Part shown: positions 18,024 to 28,344 of the stretch, piece after piece
How the letters are laid out: every line of letters begins with the position of its first letter
Numbering within the stretch: the stretch's first letter is position 1
Source: Candidatus Fredericiella danica
Lineage (GTDB): Bacteria > Chloroflexota > Anaerolineae > Caldilineales > Caldilineaceae
Assembly: GCA_016713335.1 (NCBI GenBank)
Contig: JADJPH010000002.1
Span: 248,001 to 312,000 of the forward strand
Direction: 5' to 3'
Length of the DNA: 64,000 nt
Program-made: the position numbers and the translations under genes
The notes under the pieces: generated by a model
Told to the model about the DNA's origin: nothing
What the model saw: the letters and a program-made list of their open reading frames with translations, nothing else
Databases searched by the model: none

Positions 18024-19469
18024 TTATGAGCGCCGGCGCCGGCCCGGCTTGCCTGTTGGGGGCGCGGCTTTCTTTGCTGGCGCAGCCGGCGGCGCGTCCT
18101 CTGGTTGCATGACCGGCGCGTGGAGTAGTTGCTGATAGTAGTCGTCCAAGAGCATCGTGATGATGTCGAGTTCTTCGTCACTTTCGGCCAGACCGCGCGC
18201 AAGGGGCACAAAACGACGGCTGCGTTCGGCCTGCAGTCTGTCTCGTTCGCGCAGTCGCGCTTCGAGCAGGGCAGTAAGGCGCTGAGCCACGATTGTCTCC
18301 ACGTCTTCTTCAGAGGGCAAGGGTCTTTGCTGCAAGTCGATGTCAAAGCGCTTGGCGATACGATCCATCGCCAGTCTCTCGGTGATGCCACCCGCGAGGG
18401 TGAGCGCTACGCCGGCGGCCCCGGCGCGGCCGGTGCGTCCGGCGCGATGGATGTAGGATTCCGGATCTTCGGGCGGCTCATACTGGATGACATGCGAGAG
18501 TTCCGGGATGTCCAACCCGCGGGCGGCAACGTCGGTCGCTACCAGGAAGCGCAATGTACCTTTGCGCACGCGTTCGAGCACGCGTTCACGATCGTTTTGC
18601 GCCAGGTCGGCGCTTAATTCATCGGCGTCATATCCGAAGCGCTGAAGCACGGCGGTGATGAAGTGAACGTTCGTCTTGGTATTGCTGAAGATGATGGCTG
18701 ACGCCGGATTCTCCACTTCGATGATACGCACGAGTGCTCGTTCACGCCCCATCGGCGGCGCCTCGTAGACGATATGCTCAGTTGTGGTGACATGGACGTG
18801 ATCGCGGCTGAGGCTCAGGAACTCCGGGTTTTTCACGAACTGGAGCGCCGTGCGCAATACAAAGACGGGGAAGGTGGCTGAGAACATGCACGTGTGGAGT
18901 GCGCGTTCCGGGAGGTATCGCTGCACCTCCTTCATGTCGGGATAGAAGCCCATCGACAGCATGCGATCGGCTTCATCAAAGACAAGCGTGGAGAGCCGTT
19001 CCAGCGACATGGAGCGTTTCAGCAAGTGATCCAACACGCGCCCCGGCGTCCCCACGACAATCTGTGCGCCCTGTTTCAAGGCGCTGGTCTGGTCGCCATA
19101 GCCGACGCCGCCATAGACCGCAACGGTGCGCAGGCCCGCCTCACCACAGATGGTTTCTGCTTCCTGCCAGACCTGCCGCGCAAGCTCACGCGTCGGAACC
19201 AGGATGAGCGCCTGAGTCTCATGGCGTTCCGGATCCAACCGCTCAAGCATTGGCAGGAGGAATGCACCGGTTTTGCCGCTGCCGGTGCGGGCTTGAATCA
19301 GCATATTGCGACCCTCGACCAGGTAAGGAATCGCCTGCGCCTGCACGGGCATCAACGAGGACCAGCCAGAGCGTGTGGCTGCGGCCTGCATCGCCGGGGT
19401 CAGGTCTTCCATTTGTACTTCTGGTAGCCCCAGTGTGGGCTCGCCGTCAACGTTTAGTGGACTATTCAA
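18024..19469 (-). CDS. DEAD-box ATP-dependent RNA helicase
   Basis: Unwinds RNA duplexes with ATP; cold-shock, ribosome assembly or decay roles are typical. All core motifs are present: MPVQAQAI (Q motif), ARTGSGKT (I), PTRELA (Ia), VGTPGR (Ib), DEAD (II), SAT (III), ARGLDIP (V) and HRAGRTGRAG (VI). The tail is Lys/Arg/Ala/Pro-rich and ends in GRRRRS. The frame is open to an ATG at 19541, but residues before about 25 look like out-of-family sequence and overlap the upstream gene by 80 nt. I prefer the TTG at 19469, preceded by AAAGAG and overlapping the upstream stop by 8 nt. Last gene of a four-gene minus-strand group. Confidence 0.93.
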   Translation of the reverse strand: MNSPLNVDGEPTLGLPEVQMEDLTPAMQAAATRSGWSSLMPVQAQAIPYLVEGRNMLIQARTGSGKTGAFLLPMLERLDPERHETQALILVPTRELARQVWQEAETICGEAGLRTVAVYGGVGYGDQTSALKQGAQIVVGTPGRVLDHLLKRSMSLERLSTLVFDEADRMLSMGFYPDMKEVQRYLPERALHTCMFSATFPVFVLRTALQFVKNPEFLSLSRDHVHVTTTEHIVYEAPPMGRERALVRIIEVENPASAIIFSNTKTNVHFITAVLQRFGYDADELSADLAQNDRERVLERVRKGTLRFLVATDVAARGLDIPELSHVIQYEPPEDPESYIHRAGRTGRAGAAGVALTLAGGITERLAMDRIAKRFDIDLQQRPLPSEEDVETIVAQRLTALLEARLRERDRLQAERSRRFVPLARGLAESDEELDIITMLLDDYYQQLLHAPVMQPEDAPPAAPAKKAAPPTGKPGRRRRS

Positions 19470-19839
19470 CCGAATCTCTTTTCGCGTGAGGTGGGCGTGA
19501 GGCAGGGCGGACGCGCACCGATGGCTGCTTGCGTCCGTCAAGAAGATGGCGGACGGCCAGAATGGGATGGCGGAAGGTCATGCGCGGCCCAGCGTAGCGC
19601 ATGACCACACGGATCTGCTCGCGCTGGGCGGGTCTGTAGCAGTGCACGGCGCATTTGGCGCACGTGGTCTTGTCTTCCTGGAAGGGACAGCGAACCAGAC
19701 GCTGCATGGCATAGTCATGCAGCGTCTGGCAGTCCGGGCACAAGGCGCCCTTTGAGTGATGCATGTCTTCACAATACAGTTCGATCATTGCGGCAACAGT
19801 GCGCTTCTCACGGCGAATTCTTGGGCCCGGTGCGCTCAT
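19462..19839 (-). CDS. YgbA-like protein (nitrous-oxide-stimulated promoter family)
   Basis: A small Cys-rich protein, 125 aa, resembling the YgbA_NO family: RIRREKRTVAAMIELYCEDMHH, then LCPDCQTLHDYAMQRLVRCPF, CAKCAVHCY and IRVVMRYAGPRMTFRHP. The paired cysteines suggest metal or Fe-S binding. In enterobacteria the gene is induced by nitrosative stress; its biochemical role is not established. The start is the ATG at 19839 because AAGGAA lies just upstream and overlaps the earlier in-frame ATG at 19854. Lies between fucose isomerase and helicase. Confidence 0.85.
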   Translation of the reverse strand: MSAPGPRIRREKRTVAAMIELYCEDMHHSKGALCPDCQTLHDYAMQRLVRCPFQEDKTTCAKCAVHCYRPAQREQIRVVMRYAGPRMTFRHPILAVRHLLDGRKQPSVRVRPASRPPHAKRDSVE

Positions 19840-19854
19840 AGCATTTCCTTGCAA

Positions 19855-21628
<1,774 letters not shown>

Positions 21629-21651
<23 letters not shown>

Positions 21652-22560
21652 GTTCGGTATTCCTTTCGAAGAATTTTTTCCAACCGCGATAGCGGTCAAT
21701 CATGACAAATCCTGTATGTTGGTACAAGCGTGCGCCTTCACTGTCGTCGCCCCAGGAAAGCACATGGGCGCGCTGCGCGCCGAGCGCTTGCAAGTGCTGC
21801 AGTCCTGCACCGAGCACGGCCCTCCCCAGTCCCCTGCGCCGGTGGTCAGGGTGAACACCCACGGGTTCGAATAAGCCGCTGAAATTGATTGGATCGTACC
21901 AGACAATCGCGTAGGCTGCTAAGCTGGCATCCGGTGCAACGATGACAAGGTCAAGGTCGCTCCGGTAGGAGGGAGAGTGCATGACCCGGCGGTGTTTGGC
22001 GGCGGTCATCTTGGACGGGTGGAAGGCTGAGCGATGCACCGCCACGCGTTCTTCGATCTCGGTTTCGCCTGCAAAGCTACGCAGCGTATAGCCTGGCGGC
22101 AGGGTGGGGGCGGGTGGTGGTGCGGTCAATTCCACAGAAAGCTGGAATAGAACTCCGGTCCCGGCGCGAAGCCCGATGCCGCTAACAGCTCGTTGCGGTA
22201 GGTGTCGGTCTCAAGGCTCCAAACGGTCAGACTCGGGGGTTCATCGTCTTTTTCAGGCGCTGCCAGGTTGGCGACTGCCCAGTCGAGCAATTCGGGTTCC
22301 ACATCCCGATGTGCGGGATGGACGAGCAGGTCGGCGTTGCCGGGTGCGGGCCACACATACGCTATCAATTCCGCCCCGGCGAACCAGAGCGGCACCGTGG
22401 GCAGAAAAGTCGTAGGATCCTCTTTCAGCCCGCACCACCAGTCAAGGTCGCCGGGGGTCATGTAGTGATGGGGCGCGGTTGCTGCGTAGCTTTCGATGAT
22501 TAGTTGGTGCATCGCCGCGTAATCGGCATCGTCTTGGTAGAAGCGTTGCGTGTACTTCAT
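21629..22560 (-). CDS. Two-domain GNAT acetyltransferase, split by a frameshift
   Basis: Two adjacent GNAT-like pieces. The first (22560-22126, 144 aa) has YVWPAPGNADLLVHPAHRDVEPELLDWA. The second (22135-21629, 168 aa) has the acetyl-CoA loop GVHPDHRRRGLGRAVL and LYQHTGF. The second begins at a GTG overlapping the stop of the first, without a ribosome-binding site, and the sum (about 310 aa) matches two-domain GNATs such as mycothiol-synthase-like proteins. I read it as one gene with a 1-nt frameshift near 22130. The acetylated substrate is unknown. A translationally coupled pair is the alternative. Confidence 0.75.
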
Positions 22561-22576
22561 AGGTGTTACACCGTCT

Positions 22577-23711
22577 GTCAGCGCACCTCCGTCAGCGCAC
22601 CTCCGTCAGCGCACCAACCCGTGAGGGTGGTGTTTCCCCCCGTCTGTGCTTCAGCCGACTGTGGCTTTGGGAGGGCAAACCACTTACTCACGTGCGTGGC
22701 TCTGCTTGCTACATCAGAGCACCAACCCGTGAGGGTGGTGTTTCCCCCCGTCTGTGCTTCAGCCGGCCGCGGCTTTGGCAGGGCGAACCACTTACTCACG
22801 TGCGTGGCTCTGATTGTTATATCAGAGCACCAACCCGTGAGGGTGGTGTTTCCCCCGTCCGTGCTTCAGCCGCGCGGCAGGGCGAACCACTTACTCACGT
22901 GCGTGGCTCTGATTGCATCTCAGAGCACCATCCCGTCAGGGTGGTGTTTCCCCCCGTCCGTGCTTCAGACCGCCACGGCTTTGGCAAAGCGAACCACTTA
23001 CTCACGTGCGTGGCTCTGATTGTTATGTCAGAGCACCATCCCGTGAGGGTGGTGTTTCCCCGTCTGTGCTTCGGAGCTTTGCAGGGCGAACCACTTACTC
23101 ACGTGCGTGGCTCTGATTGACGTGCGTGGCGGTGTTGGTCACATCAGAGCACCAACCCGTCAGGGTGGTGTTTCCCCGTCTGTGCTTCAGCCGGCCGCGG
23201 CTTTGGCAAAGCGAACCACTCGTGGCTCTGATTGACGTGCGTGGCTCTGATTGTTATATCAGAGCACCAACCCGTGAGGGTGGTGTTTCCCCCAGTCCCC
23301 GCGTCCGTGGTTCAGCCGGCCGCGGCTTTGGCAGAGGGCGAACCACTTACCAGTGGCTCTGATTGCGGCGTGGCTCTGTTGTTACATCAGAGCACCACCC
23401 GTGAGGGTGGTGTTTCCCCCTCGTGCTTCAGCGCGGCTTTGGCAAAGCGAACCACTTTCACGGGGGCCGTGACGTGCGTGGCTCTGTGTCATCAGAGCAC
23501 CACCCGTGAGGGTGGTGTTCCCCGTCTGTGCTTCAGCCGGCAGCGGCTTTGGCAAGGCGAACCACTTACTCACGTGCGTGGCTCTGATTGGTGCGTGTCG
23601 CTGTCAGAGCACCAACCCGTGGGGTGGTGTTTGTCTGGCTTGCCGGCGCGGCTTTGGCGGAGAGGGAACCACCCTCACGGGCGGGGCTCTGATTGATGGT
23701 GCTCTGACAGA
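22577..23711. repeat. Tandem array of about ten ~105-125 bp structured repeats
   Basis: The motif ACCMWCCCGTGAGGGTGGTGTTT recurs near 22619, 22729, 22833, 22933, 23042, 23156, 23272, 23398, 23507 and 23617. Each unit runs through GTGCTTCAGCCGGCCGCGGC, GGCGAACCACTTACTCACG and TGCGTGGCTCTGATT. Each contains two hairpins: GCTCTGAT/ATCAGAGC around a short loop, and ACCACCC/GGGTGGT around GTGA. Copies at the left are well conserved; copies toward 23700 are progressively deleted and rearranged. Three 14-bp direct repeats (GTCAGCGCACCTCC, from 22577) start the array. Open frames across it (22504-23019, 22563-23120 and others) only mirror the repeat. It fills the gap between the GNAT gene and the AroE-like gene. 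Confidence 0.9.
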
Positions 23712-23722
23712 TGGTATTCCGT

Positions 23723-24586
23723 TTATTTTTCAAACTCCGCAGCGAGCGCCTTGTGCATTATCTCCACCGGCGCATCGTAACCGGTCCACATTTTGAACGC
23801 GATCGCACCCTGATAGACCAGCATGCCCAGGCCATCGATCGTCTTCGCCCCGCGTGCTGCGGCAGCGCGGAGCAGCGGTGTGTTGGGGGGATTGGGAATC
23901 ACGTCGCAGACGACCAGGTCGGGACGCAGCGAATCGAGCACCAGCGGTGCCATGGCATCCACGTCGGGATAGAGCGCAATCGATGTGGCGTTGATCAATA
24001 CCTGCGTCTCCGTCGGGACTGTATACTCGCCGTCCCACTTCACCAACTTTGCTTTCGCCGGCGTGTACTCATTGAGGAGATCCACCAGCCCTTTTCCACG
24101 TTGTTGGGAGCGGTTGACGACGGTGATGGTGGAGGCGCCGGCGAGCGCAAGTTCGACACAGATGGCACGCGCGGCGCCGCCTGCACCGAGCACAACAAAG
24201 TCTTTGTGAAACGGGTCGATCCCCGCGTCATCGCGCAGCGCGGTCAAGAACCCTTTGCCGTCGGTGTTCTCACCGATCAGGCGATCGTCCACGCGGCGCA
24301 CGGTGTTGACCGCACCCATCAAACGGGCATCTACCGAAACTTCATCGAGATACTGGAGCACTTCAACTTTGTGCGGGATCGTCAGGTTCATGCCCTGAAA
24401 GTTGCGCATGGCGCGCAGCCCACCGATCGCCTCACCCAGATCTTCTGCCGCTACTTCGATATTCAAATAGCGCCAAGTCAAGCCCAGCGCATCAAACGCA
24501 GCGTTCTGCATGACGCCGGTTGGGTTTTCCGCCACGGGGAATCCAAAGACACCGACGATGTCGGTCATGTAGCTAGTTGCAGCCAT
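23723..24586 (-). CDS. Shikimate dehydrogenase-like enzyme (AroE family) with altered substrate motif
   Basis: NADP-type dehydrogenase of the AroE/YdiB superfamily, 287 aa. The catalytic lysine K73 (NLTIPHK), N94 (GAVNT), D109 (ENTDGKG), dinucleotide motif GAGGAAR (134-140) and C-terminal GMLVYQGAIAF are present. The N-terminal HSxSP, whose two serines hold the shikimate carboxylate in E. coli AroE, reads ENPTG here (residues 20-24). It is the last gene of a sugar/polyol operon, not an aromatic-pathway cluster. I therefore assign the family but doubt that shikimate is the substrate; a quinate-like or sugar-acid substrate is possible. Confidence 0.85.
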   Translation of the reverse strand: MAATSYMTDIVGVFGFPVAENPTGVMQNAAFDALGLTWRYLNIEVAAEDLGEAIGGLRAMRNFQGMNLTIPHKVEVLQYLDEVSVDARLMGAVNTVRRVDDRLIGENTDGKGFLTALRDDAGIDPFHKDFVVLGAGGAARAICVELALAGASTITVVNRSQQRGKGLVDLLNEYTPAKAKLVKWDGEYTVPTETQVLINATSIALYPDVDAMAPLVLDSLRPDLVVCDVIPNPPNTPLLRAAAARGAKTIDGLGMLVYQGAIAFKMWTGYDAPVEIMHKALAAEFEK

Positions 24587-24636
24587 TCAACACCTTCTTC
24601 TCATTCACTGGCGATAGAGCCATTACGCTACGTCAA

Positions 24637-24699
24637 CCACAAAGAACACAGAGAACACAAAGAATCGCGCCCTCTTTGTGTTCTCTGTGTTCTTTGTGG
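24637..24699. repeat. 27-bp perfect inverted repeat between DUF4432 and AroE-like genes
   Basis: 24637-24663 pairs perfectly with 24673-24699 around a 9-nt loop. The arms are A/C/G-rich with the internal pattern ACAAAGAACACAGAGAACAC. No T tail. It resembles a dispersed palindromic element or an intercistronic hairpin rather than a normal terminator. Confidence 0.85.
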
Positions 24700-24706
24700 C
24701 CAAATC

Positions 24707-25791
24707 CTAGCCATTGATTTTTGCGATCGTCTGTTCCATCTTGCGCGTCTCGGCTTCGGTCAACACGCCACATTCAAATTCGCAGCGGTAGGTGTCGCCG
24801 CCGGCCAACTGCTTGACATTGCCCTTTTTCTTTTCGGCGCTGTAACCCTCTGGTTCGGCAGTAGACGGCAGCACCAGCCCGATCGCATCCTGGTCCGGCG
24901 TGCGACAGATCCACCGCACGCCCTTGTCGAGCTGAGCGGGTTTGTGACGGATGTAATCTGCGGTGCCATCTGGATGGAACTGCATCGTGTGTGCCCAGCC
25001 CTGGGCATCGGCGAGATAGTCGATAAAGAACACAACTTCCGGGTCAAACGGCATGCCCGGCTTCAACACGTGGTGTTTCTCCGGGTGCTGCGCCAGTTCT
25101 TCGATATACTCGACAAATCCCGGGCCTGGCTTTACATGGGAGGGGATGCTGCGTCGTACTTTGACCGTTTCCGGGGTCACATGGGCGCTGTAGACGAGGC
25201 GGCCATTGTCCACCGGGCGGAAGTTTACGTGCGCCATGTACATGTACTCCATGGGCGTCCGCTTGAGGTTCGTGATTTCCATCTCGATGGTGAAAATGGA
25301 CGAAGCCGCGTAGAGTTTCACGAGCGGCCGCGCCACATAGTTAAAGCTGAAGGCAATTGTGTGTTGGTATTCGCCGCCAAGGCCGATGATTGGCCTTTCT
25401 CATCTTCGCCGGTCACAATCCACGCCTTGTGGTAGGGGGCGTTTGGCAACTCGCCATGGAGGGGGTGGCTGTCACCTGCGGCGGGCACCCCCATTGCAGT
25501 GAAACCGCAATGCAGGTTGAAGCCGCCATAGGTTTCCAAATAGGTGCGGGTCGGGTGCGGGGCATCGAACATCGACTTCATGGTGATGTTGCGCCCGCGG
25601 AAATTGGCGGACCAGACTTGCTGCCCTTGGAACGGTAGCAAGACGAGTTCGCCGAGTTCATTGCTGAGGCGCAGCGCTTCCACACCCGTGTCAAACAGAA
25701 AGGCGCTTGCGGTCAGCGAACCGAATTCCACGAGTGGCATTTCCTTGGAGCGGAACTGCGCTGAGTTCAAATAAAACGTTGCATTTGTCAT
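24707..25791 (-). CDS. DUF4432 (aldose-epimerase-like) protein, frameshifted
   Basis: Two frames join into one protein of about 360 aa. The first half (25791 to about 25385) has EMPLVEFGSLTASAF, LRLSNELGELVLLPFQGQQVW and FNLHCGFTAMGVPAAGD. The second half continues RPLVKLYAASSIFTIEMEITN to the end. Shifting by one base near 25385 reads through as IIGLGGEYQHTIAFSFNYVARPL. The fold is that of galactose-mutarotase-like DUF4432 proteins, which are thought to act on sugars. Its ATG overlaps the stop of the preceding PfkB kinase (ATGA), so the two are coupled. Precise activity unknown. Confidence 0.85.
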
Positions 25792-26774
25792 TTCGTCTTC
25801 CTCGCAATCTGCATGACTGCTTTTTCGATGTGCTGAAACAGGTTCAGGCCAGTGGTGTCACCTTGGACGCGCTCAAAGAGTTCGTTCAGTTCTGGCCACG
25901 GATCGGGTGGTAAGTCGTCGCGCATGGCGGCCAGTGTGCCTACGGCCACGCCCCAGCGTGCGATTTCGGGCATTTGTAGCCCACGGCGCAGCGCCAGCAC
26001 CGAACCCGCCACAAGGGCGTCGCCGGCACTTACGCCGGTGCGGGCCTGGATTGTAGGAGGGATCACCTGCCAGCAGCCTGTCGCATCGCCCGCAACTGCA
26101 CCCTCTTTACCCATGGAGAGCACGACGCGATCGGCACCTCCGCGCTGGAACGCCCTTGCCGCCGCTACGGCGGCTTCGATACTGGTCACAGGCGCACTCA
26201 GGTACTCGGTTGCCTCCACCGTATTGGGTTTCACGAATTCAGGCCGTCCGGCCATGCCGGCGCGGAGTGCGGCGCCGCTGGTGTCGAGCACTACCTGCGC
26301 ACCCGCTGTATGGAGGATTCTCGCCAGTTCAGCATAGAAGTCCACCGGCATCCCGGGGGCAAGGCTGCCGGTGAGCACCCACACATCGCCTGGCGCGGCA
26401 ACGGCGCGGACCTGGGCCTGGAAAGTTGCAATGTCCGCGCCGGTGACCGCGGCGCCGGGCTGGTTGACTTTGATGTGATGTCCGTCAGGCTCCTCGATCA
26501 CGACGTTCGTGCGGGTTTCGCCGTCAACCATCACGAAGTGGGTTTGAATCCCCAGTGCATGGAGTCCCTCTGCCAGAGCGCGGCCCGTATGGCCGGCCGC
26601 GAAGGCAAACGCGACGTTCTCCATGCCAAGTTTTTTCAGAAACCGCGAGACATTGAAGCCTTTGCCTGCCCATGCGCGGCGCACACCGGTGGCACGCAGT
26701 ACGCTTTCGAACTCGATGGCGGGTACGGTGAGGGTGAGATCCAGGGCGGGGTTGGCAGAGACTGTGTAGATCAT
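25788..26774 (-). CDS. PfkB-family sugar-phosphate kinase (1-phosphofructokinase/LacC-like)
   Basis: A 328-aa kinase opening with MIYTVSANPALDLTLTV, typical of the FruK/LacC/PfkB branch that phosphorylates fructose-1-P, tagatose-6-P or fructose-6-P. Other motifs are WAGKGFNVSRFLKKLG and the ATP-site signature TGVSAGDALVAG with the catalytic Asp. Start ATG at 26774; the open frame continues to 27119 but that part is antisense-like sequence over the next gene. Placed between a xylulokinase-like gene and the DUF4432 gene. With the two FGGY kinases it could form a two-step phosphorylation route ending in a ketose bisphosphate. Substrate is inference. Confidence 0.88.
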   Translation of the reverse strand: MIYTVSANPALDLTLTVPAIEFESVLRATGVRRAWAGKGFNVSRFLKKLGMENVAFAFAAGHTGRALAEGLHALGIQTHFVMVDGETRTNVVIEEPDGHHIKVNQPGAAVTGADIATFQAQVRAVAAPGDVWVLTGSLAPGMPVDFYAELARILHTAGAQVVLDTSGAALRAGMAGRPEFVKPNTVEATEYLSAPVTSIEAAVAAARAFQRGGADRVVLSMGKEGAVAGDATGCWQVIPPTIQARTGVSAGDALVAGSVLALRRGLQMPEIARWGVAVGTLAAMRDDLPPDPWPELNELFERVQGDTTGLNLFQHIEKAVMQIARKTK

Positions 26775-26841
26775 GGCGTTTATGAAGGCTGTTGACTTTG
26801 TGGATACTCGGTTGCAACCGCGCGGCATAGACTGATGAATC

Positions 26842-28344
26842 CTAGGAAAAATGACCTTGATTGCGAGCGTAGAGGGCTTGGAACGCCACAAACCGGTCAC
26901 GATACATCTTGTGACGTTCCACATCCGGCAACTCAGGGGCGCCCAACTGCGCCTGATCTCTGGCTGCCTGCGCAAGATCAAACCAGCCGACGCCAGCTCC
27001 TGCGAGCAAGAGGGCACCGATTGCGGACTGCTCGCCACCGACCAGCGGTTGGACCGGAGCATTGAATACATCTGCCACAATGCGCCGCCACAGTGCACTG
27101 CGCGCGCCGCCGCCGGCAAGAATCAGGCTATTGGGCGTCGTCCCCAGATCGGCAAGCACCTGGTAGGCGTCATAGGCGGCAAAAACCACGCCTTCCATGA
27201 CGGCTCGGATCAGGTCCCCTTGATCGTGCCGGAGAGTCAACCCAAAAAACACACCCTTGGCTGTTGGATCCATATGTGGGGTGCGTTCGCCGGCCAGGTA
27301 AGGGAGGAAGAGCAGATCTTGGGCGCCGGGTGGCGAGGCTTCCGCGCGCGCGGTCATGCGGTCATAGGCATCGGGCGCTTGCCAGCCGAGCAGGTTGTCG
27401 CGCAGCCAGCGCAACGCCATGCCGGCATTGAGGATTGCCCCCATATGGTACCAGCCCGCCCGTTGCGGCGCCGGCTCCAATGCACTGCAGAAGGTATGGA
27501 TGCGCCCACGATGATCGACATGGACGCGTTCGACCGGTTGAAGCAGTTGGCCGCCGGTGCTCAGCGTGAGGAGCAACTTGCTGCTATCGACCGCCCCTGC
27601 GCCCAATGCACTGCACGCGGTGTCGGCGGCGCCGGTCACGACTGGAATGCCTGCCGCCAGGCCCAGGTCGCTTGCGGCCTCGTCTGTCAAGTGCCCTGCA
27701 ATAAGGTTTGATGGCTGTACGGGCGGTAACTGCGATGGATCGATCCTCAACTGTTCTAGTAATTCGCCGGACCAGTCTCGTTCGACCTCGTCGCACAAGA
27801 GCGCGCCGGCGGCGTCGCTGGGGTCCGTGGCAAACACAGCAGTCATGCGCCAGCGCAGATAGTCCTTCGGCGGCAAGATCATTCGGACCTCGCGCCAGAT
27901 GTCGGGTTGGTGCTGCTGCACCCACCGCACGGAGGCGGCCTGGAAGCCGGTTGAGACCGGGCTGCCGGCGATTTCGTATAGCCGCTCGGCACCGATTAGC
28001 GTGGTAATTTCCTGGACTTGCCGTGCACTCCGCTGATCGGGCCAGATGATGGCGTTGGCGAGCAAGTGACCGTGCTTGTCCAGCAACACAGTTCCGTGCA
28101 TTTGACCGGATAGACCGATGGCTGCGATCTGATCTGATGCGCCGGCTTGGGCGACAGCGGTGCGTACGGCCGCTTTGGCTGCTTGCCACCATGCCTCCGG
28201 GTCCTGCTCGGCAAACCCCGGCTGAGGATGGAGGATCGGGTACTCTGCGCCGGCGGAAGCGATGATCCGGCAATCCTGTTCGGCCAGGACAACTTTGACC
28301 GATGACGTGCCCAGATCGATGCCGAGTAGGTAGCGCCCTTTCAT
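26842..28344 (-). CDS. FGGY carbohydrate kinase, xylulokinase-like
   Basis: Phosphorylates a ketopentose or related sugar with ATP; about 500 aa. Motifs are LLGIDLGTSSVKVVL (phosphate 1), IGLSGQMHGTVLLD (xylulokinase signature), PPKDYLRWRMT, VVTGAADTACSALGAG, FLPYLAGERTPHMDP and ILAGGGARSALWRRI. The start is the ATG at 28344, overlapping the stop of the upstream PfkB gene as ATGA; a longer frame to 28377 is rejected. D-xylulose is the likeliest substrate and fits the xylitol/arabinitol dehydrogenases in the upstream operon, but FGGY specificity is hard to read from sequence. Confidence 0.9.
   Translation of the reverse strand: MKGRYLLGIDLGTSSVKVVLAEQDCRIIASAGAEYPILHPQPGFAEQDPEAWWQAAKAAVRTAVAQAGASDQIAAIGLSGQMHGTVLLDKHGHLLANAIIWPDQRSARQVQEITTLIGAERLYEIAGSPVSTGFQAASVRWVQQHQPDIWREVRMILPPKDYLRWRMTAVFATDPSDAAGALLCDEVERDWSGELLEQLRIDPSQLPPVQPSNLIAGHLTDEAASDLGLAAGIPVVTGAADTACSALGAGAVDSSKLLLTLSTGGQLLQPVERVHVDHRGRIHTFCSALEPAPQRAGWYHMGAILNAGMALRWLRDNLLGWQAPDAYDRMTARAEASPPGAQDLLFLPYLAGERTPHMDPTAKGVFFGLTLRHDQGDLIRAVMEGVVFAAYDAYQVLADLGTTPNSLILAGGGARSALWRRIVADVFNAPVQPLVGGEQSAIGALLLAGAGVGWFDLAQAARDQAQLGAPELPDVERHKMYRDRFVAFQALYARNQGHFS

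Noticed and set aside
22504..23120. Long open frames (171 and 185 codons) across the repeat array
   Set aside because: They exist because the repeat unit happens to lack stops in those frames; the products are repeats of the same nonsense phrase, there is no ribosome-binding site, and neighbouring frames are equally open.
22577..23711. Possible CRISPR array
   Set aside because: The whole ~110 bp unit is repeated; there are no short constant repeats alternating with unique spacers, copies decay irregularly, and no cas genes are nearby.
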